The notes below the pieces were generated by a model. The model was not told where the DNA came from and did no database searches. It worked only from the letters and a program-made list of their open reading frames with translations. A stretch of 64,000 nucleotides of DNA from Prolixibacteraceae bacterium (lineage in GTDB: Bacteria; Bacteroidota; Bacteroidia; Bacteroidales; Prolixibacteraceae), in assembly GCA_025355875.1 (NCBI GenBank), contig JANXYV010000138.1, positions 1 through 64,000 of the forward strand, read 5' to 3'. Below are positions 61,866 to 64,000 of the stretch, piece after piece (position 1 is the stretch's first letter; the number at the start of each line of letters is the position of its first letter). The translations under genes and the position numbers were made by a program.

Positions 61866-64000
61866 CTATCTTAACAAAATTGCTTTCATTGTTTGAGTCG
61901 AATTGTTGCCTGTTTCCAGTTTAAAGAAGTATATTCCATTATCCAGCTGTTTTCTTTGGTTGTATAGAACATTCCAGACTGGCGAATAATTTCCGGCGCT
62001 CTGGTATTCGTTGACCAAAGTACTTACCTGCTGCCCAAGGAAATTGTAAATGGTCAATTTAACATGGGAAGCTTCATGCAGCTGATAAGGAATGGTAGTT
62101 TCAGTCTGAAAAGGATTTGGATAATTCTGCATCAACATCGTTGTCGAATTATTGGAGTTTATTAAACCCGTTCCTGTTGAAGAAGAAAAGTTTGCGACAG
62201 CAGTTTTATCGCTATCCAGCGTAATCTTTATAGTACTCGTTACTCCTGACAAATCGCCGGCCCAGTTGTCGAACTTGAACCCATTATCTGGTATAGCCGT
62301 CAGGTTAACTTCTGTCCCAGCCACAAAGCTGGTTCCAGCCGGGCTAATCGCAATTGAACCATTGGTTGACTGCGTATTCAGTTTGAATGCCTTTCCGTCA
62401 AATACTGGAACGACTTTTATTGCTGATATCTTCGGATTGTCTGTTATCTTTTGCAGCGAAATATTTAGTTGCCCGTCAATGAGTTGGATTGTAAATGTTT
62501 TATTGTAAGCAGCATTTGCTCCTGCCATTGACCATATATCCAGTTTACTGATAACCGGTTTTCCTTCGATTAAAACATTAAACACCCGTTGTTTTGGCTG
62601 TGTTTGGTATATTTCAGCAAAAAGCAGGGTTACTTCATAATTGCCATTGGGTAAATCGATGTTATAAGTCACATCTCCATATCGTTCTGACTGGTACAAT
62701 TTATCATCTTCAGTACCCGAAATTGCTGCGGTTGAAGTATAAGTATTTCCTCCTGAATAATTTTTGTCAGCACTGAATATTGTACCATCAGAAGCCTTAA
62801 AAGCCGGACCTCCGCAATTCACTGCAAATGATTCGATTGCACTACCAACGAAATTGTAGTTGGCAGTAATGCTTTTATTGGCGTCGATGGTAATGGTAGT
62901 TGAGTCAACAGAGCCTGAAATATCGCCGCTCCAGTTCCTAAACTGATAGCCAAAATCTGTAGTAGCCGACGCTTTGACGATAGTCCCTTCGTTGTAAATT
63001 CCTCCCGGCGGATTCAGCACAATGCTTCCGTTTGCAGCATTTGTCGAAAGTGAATAAGTAGGAACAATACTGAATGTTGCAGATATCTTTTTGTCTCCGT
63101 CAACTGTAATCGTGCCTGGATTTTGTACGCCTGACAAATCGCCTCCCCAAGAAGCAAATGTAAAACCGATATTACCAACCGCTTTTACTTTTACCACAGC
63201 ACCCGGAGTAAACTTTTCAAGTGCGGGATCAAGAATAATGGCGCCATTTTCAGCTGTTTTCGAAATGGTATAGAACACAGGGCTAAAATTGGCGGTAATT
63301 CCTTTGTCCCCATCCATCGTAATTGTTGCTGCATTTTCTGTTCCGCTCAGGTTTCCGCTCCATCCACTGAATTTGAATCCATTAATTGGAACTGCGGTAA
63401 CAGATACTTTGCCTGATGTAGCCTGATCTGTTGATACTTGAATCGATCCATTGGTTGCGGTTGTCACAAGTGTATAATTGGTTGATGGGATTTTATAGTC
63501 AATCCGGTAGGTCATGTCATAAAGAAATTCGTTGGTTTTCAAGTTGGCAGCGTTGCTGATATAGGCCGCATCAACATTTTTTCCGGCAATGGTGACGTTA
63601 TCAAAAACTAAATTCCGGAATGCAGAACTCGCTGTTCCAAGAATCCCGCCATTCTTCCAGCCAAAAGTTTGCTTCGATGCATAATTTATATTTTCGAAAC
63701 GCATACCGGCCAAATCTCCTGAATTGTTTGCATCTGCCAAAAATCCGAACAAATGCCTAACCGGTTTTGGATCAGAAATATTGATATTCCTGAAATGCAC
63801 CATCTGGCCGGTATTCTCAATTCCATCCTTTAGCATCTTGTTTCCACCACCTTTGCACCCGATAATTGAAAAATCAAGATTTGTACCAAAACCAAATACC
63901 CCGCGTGCATAAATAATATCAATATCCTCGATAAGAATTTCCTTTGGAACATTCGAGGCATTATTTGCATCGAAACGCTGTGTAGTAAAATCACCTCTAA
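61866..64000 (-). CDS. T9SS cargo with beta-helix, InlB-type repeats and malectin (partial)
   Basis: The gene runs off the right edge; the frame is open to position 64000, so the start is missing (at least 711 residues). In order are: end of a right-handed beta-helix (SIIGCKGGGNKMLKDGIEN and SGDLAGMRFENINYAS); three divergent InlB-type beta-grasp repeats, each with a GFKFSGWSGNLSG-like core; a malectin domain (AVNCGGPAFKASDGTIF, TYNIDLPNGNYEVTLLFAE); a fourth InlB-type repeat (GFKFDNWAGDLSG); and a sorting domain (MQNYPNPFQTETTIPYQL to LLR) for type IX secretion. This layout suits binding or lysis of polysaccharides at the surface. Catalytic identity depends on the missing N-terminus. Confidence 0.85.
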   Translation of the reverse strand, partial: RGDFTTQRFDANNASNVPKEILIEDIDIIYARGVFGFGTNLDFSIIGCKGGGNKMLKDGIENTGQMVHFRNINISDPKPVRHLFGFLADANNSGDLAGMRFENINYASKQTFGWKNGGILGTASSAFRNLVFDNVTIAGKNVDAAYISNAANLKTNEFLYDMTYRIDYKIPSTNYTLVTTATNGSIQVSTDQATSGKVSVTAVPINGFKFSGWSGNLSGTENAATITMDGDKGITANFSPVFYTISKTAENGAIILDPALEKFTPGAVVKVKAVGNIGFTFASWGGDLSGVQNPGTITVDGDKKISATFSIVPTYSLSTNAANGSIVLNPPGGIYNEGTIVKASATTDFGYQFRNWSGDISGSVDSTTITIDANKSITANYNFVGSAIESFAVNCGGPAFKASDGTIFSADKNYSGGNTYTSTAAISGTEDDKLYQSERYGDVTYNIDLPNGNYEVTLLFAEIYQTQPKQRVFNVLIEGKPVISKLDIWSMAGANAAYNKTFTIQLIDGQLNISLQKITDNPKISAIKVVPVFDGKAFKLNTQSTNGSIAISPAGTSFVAGTEVNLTAIPDNGFKFDNWAGDLSGVTSTIKITLDSDKTAVANFSSSTGTGLINSNNSTTMLMQNYPNPFQTETTIPYQLHEASHVKLTIYNFLGQQVSTLVNEYQSAGNYSPVWNVLYNQRKQLDNGIYFFKLETGNNSTQTMKAILLR

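Noticed and set aside
1-64000. CRISPR arrays, tRNA or rRNA genes, prophage
   Set aside because: I saw no regularly spaced repeats, cloverleaf-like sequences with a CCA end, or phage structural genes on reading through the window.

Overview
The window reads as chromosome of a Bacteroidota bacterium, most likely a free-living member of the Bacteroidales/Marinilabiliales side of the phylum. The reasons are a type IX secretion system (T9SS) with cargo ending in T9SS sorting domains, several families largely confined to this phylum (DUF3098, DUF2723, DUF4831-like, GldK, PorU, PorV), promoters of the TAnnTTTG type, and few recognisable Shine-Dalgarno sites. Species cannot be named from sequence alone.

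Layout. 1-3.5 kb: a corrinoid methyl-transfer module on the minus strand (B12-binding protein, URO-D-type methyltransferase, DUF1638 protein) followed by a GAF/PAS sensor cut short by the end of an IS21-like element. 3.6-9.4 kb: Xaa-His dipeptidase, an MFS transporter, an exported DUF4831-like protein and the NAD(P)HX repair enzyme. 9.6-14.1 kb: POT-type peptide transporter, lipoprotein class D beta-lactamase, acetyl-CoA synthetase. 14.4-17.9 kb: two SDR-fold oxidoreductases, a small membrane protein, DUF3098, an ECF sigma factor and a one-TM protein. 18.0-22.3 kb: a molybdenum hydroxylase operon (XdhC, MocA-like, 2Fe-2S subunit, Tat-exported large subunit). 22.4-31.6 kb, minus strand: two secreted proteins of unknown role, a broken DUF2723 glycosyltransferase gene, a DUF1080 protein, a small DNA-binding protein and a GH3-serine hydrolase fusion. 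31.9-37.7 kb: beta-helix lipoprotein, EEP-family nuclease/phosphatase, CCA-adding-type enzyme, thioredoxin, MurF. 37.8-45.0 kb: gldK divergent from porU-porV, then ispF. 45.1-46.4 kb: ParE-type toxin-antitoxin pair, a broken CoA-binding protein gene, a thioredoxin-like protein and a repeat. 46.4-53.7 kb: urocanate hydratase, LemA-TPM-TPM, an antitoxin with a dead YafQ-like toxin, and a large MG2/plug-like surface protein. 53.7-57.0 kb: M23 peptidase, MerR regulator, Nif3-like and zinc-ribbon proteins. 57.3-64.0 kb: alaS and two T9SS cargo proteins (a GH5 enzyme, and a beta-helix/malectin protein that runs off the right edge).

How it fits together. The T9SS core genes and two proteins with T9SS sorting tails lie in the same window, consistent with secretion of polysaccharide-active enzymes. 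Dipeptide and peptide uptake, histidine breakdown (hutU) and acetate activation suggest use of peptides and short acids. The corrinoid module implies one-carbon methyl chemistry, but no substrate-specific methyltransferase is visible here.

The most unusual signals are signs of gene decay. Three separate reading frames carry in-frame stops inside otherwise conserved protein (DUF2723, CoA-binding protein, YafQ-like toxin), and one of them also has an A-run frameshift. A fourth gene is cut by a mobile element. In addition, the URO-D protein lacks the cysteines of the usual zinc site. No CRISPR array, tRNA, rRNA or prophage was seen.
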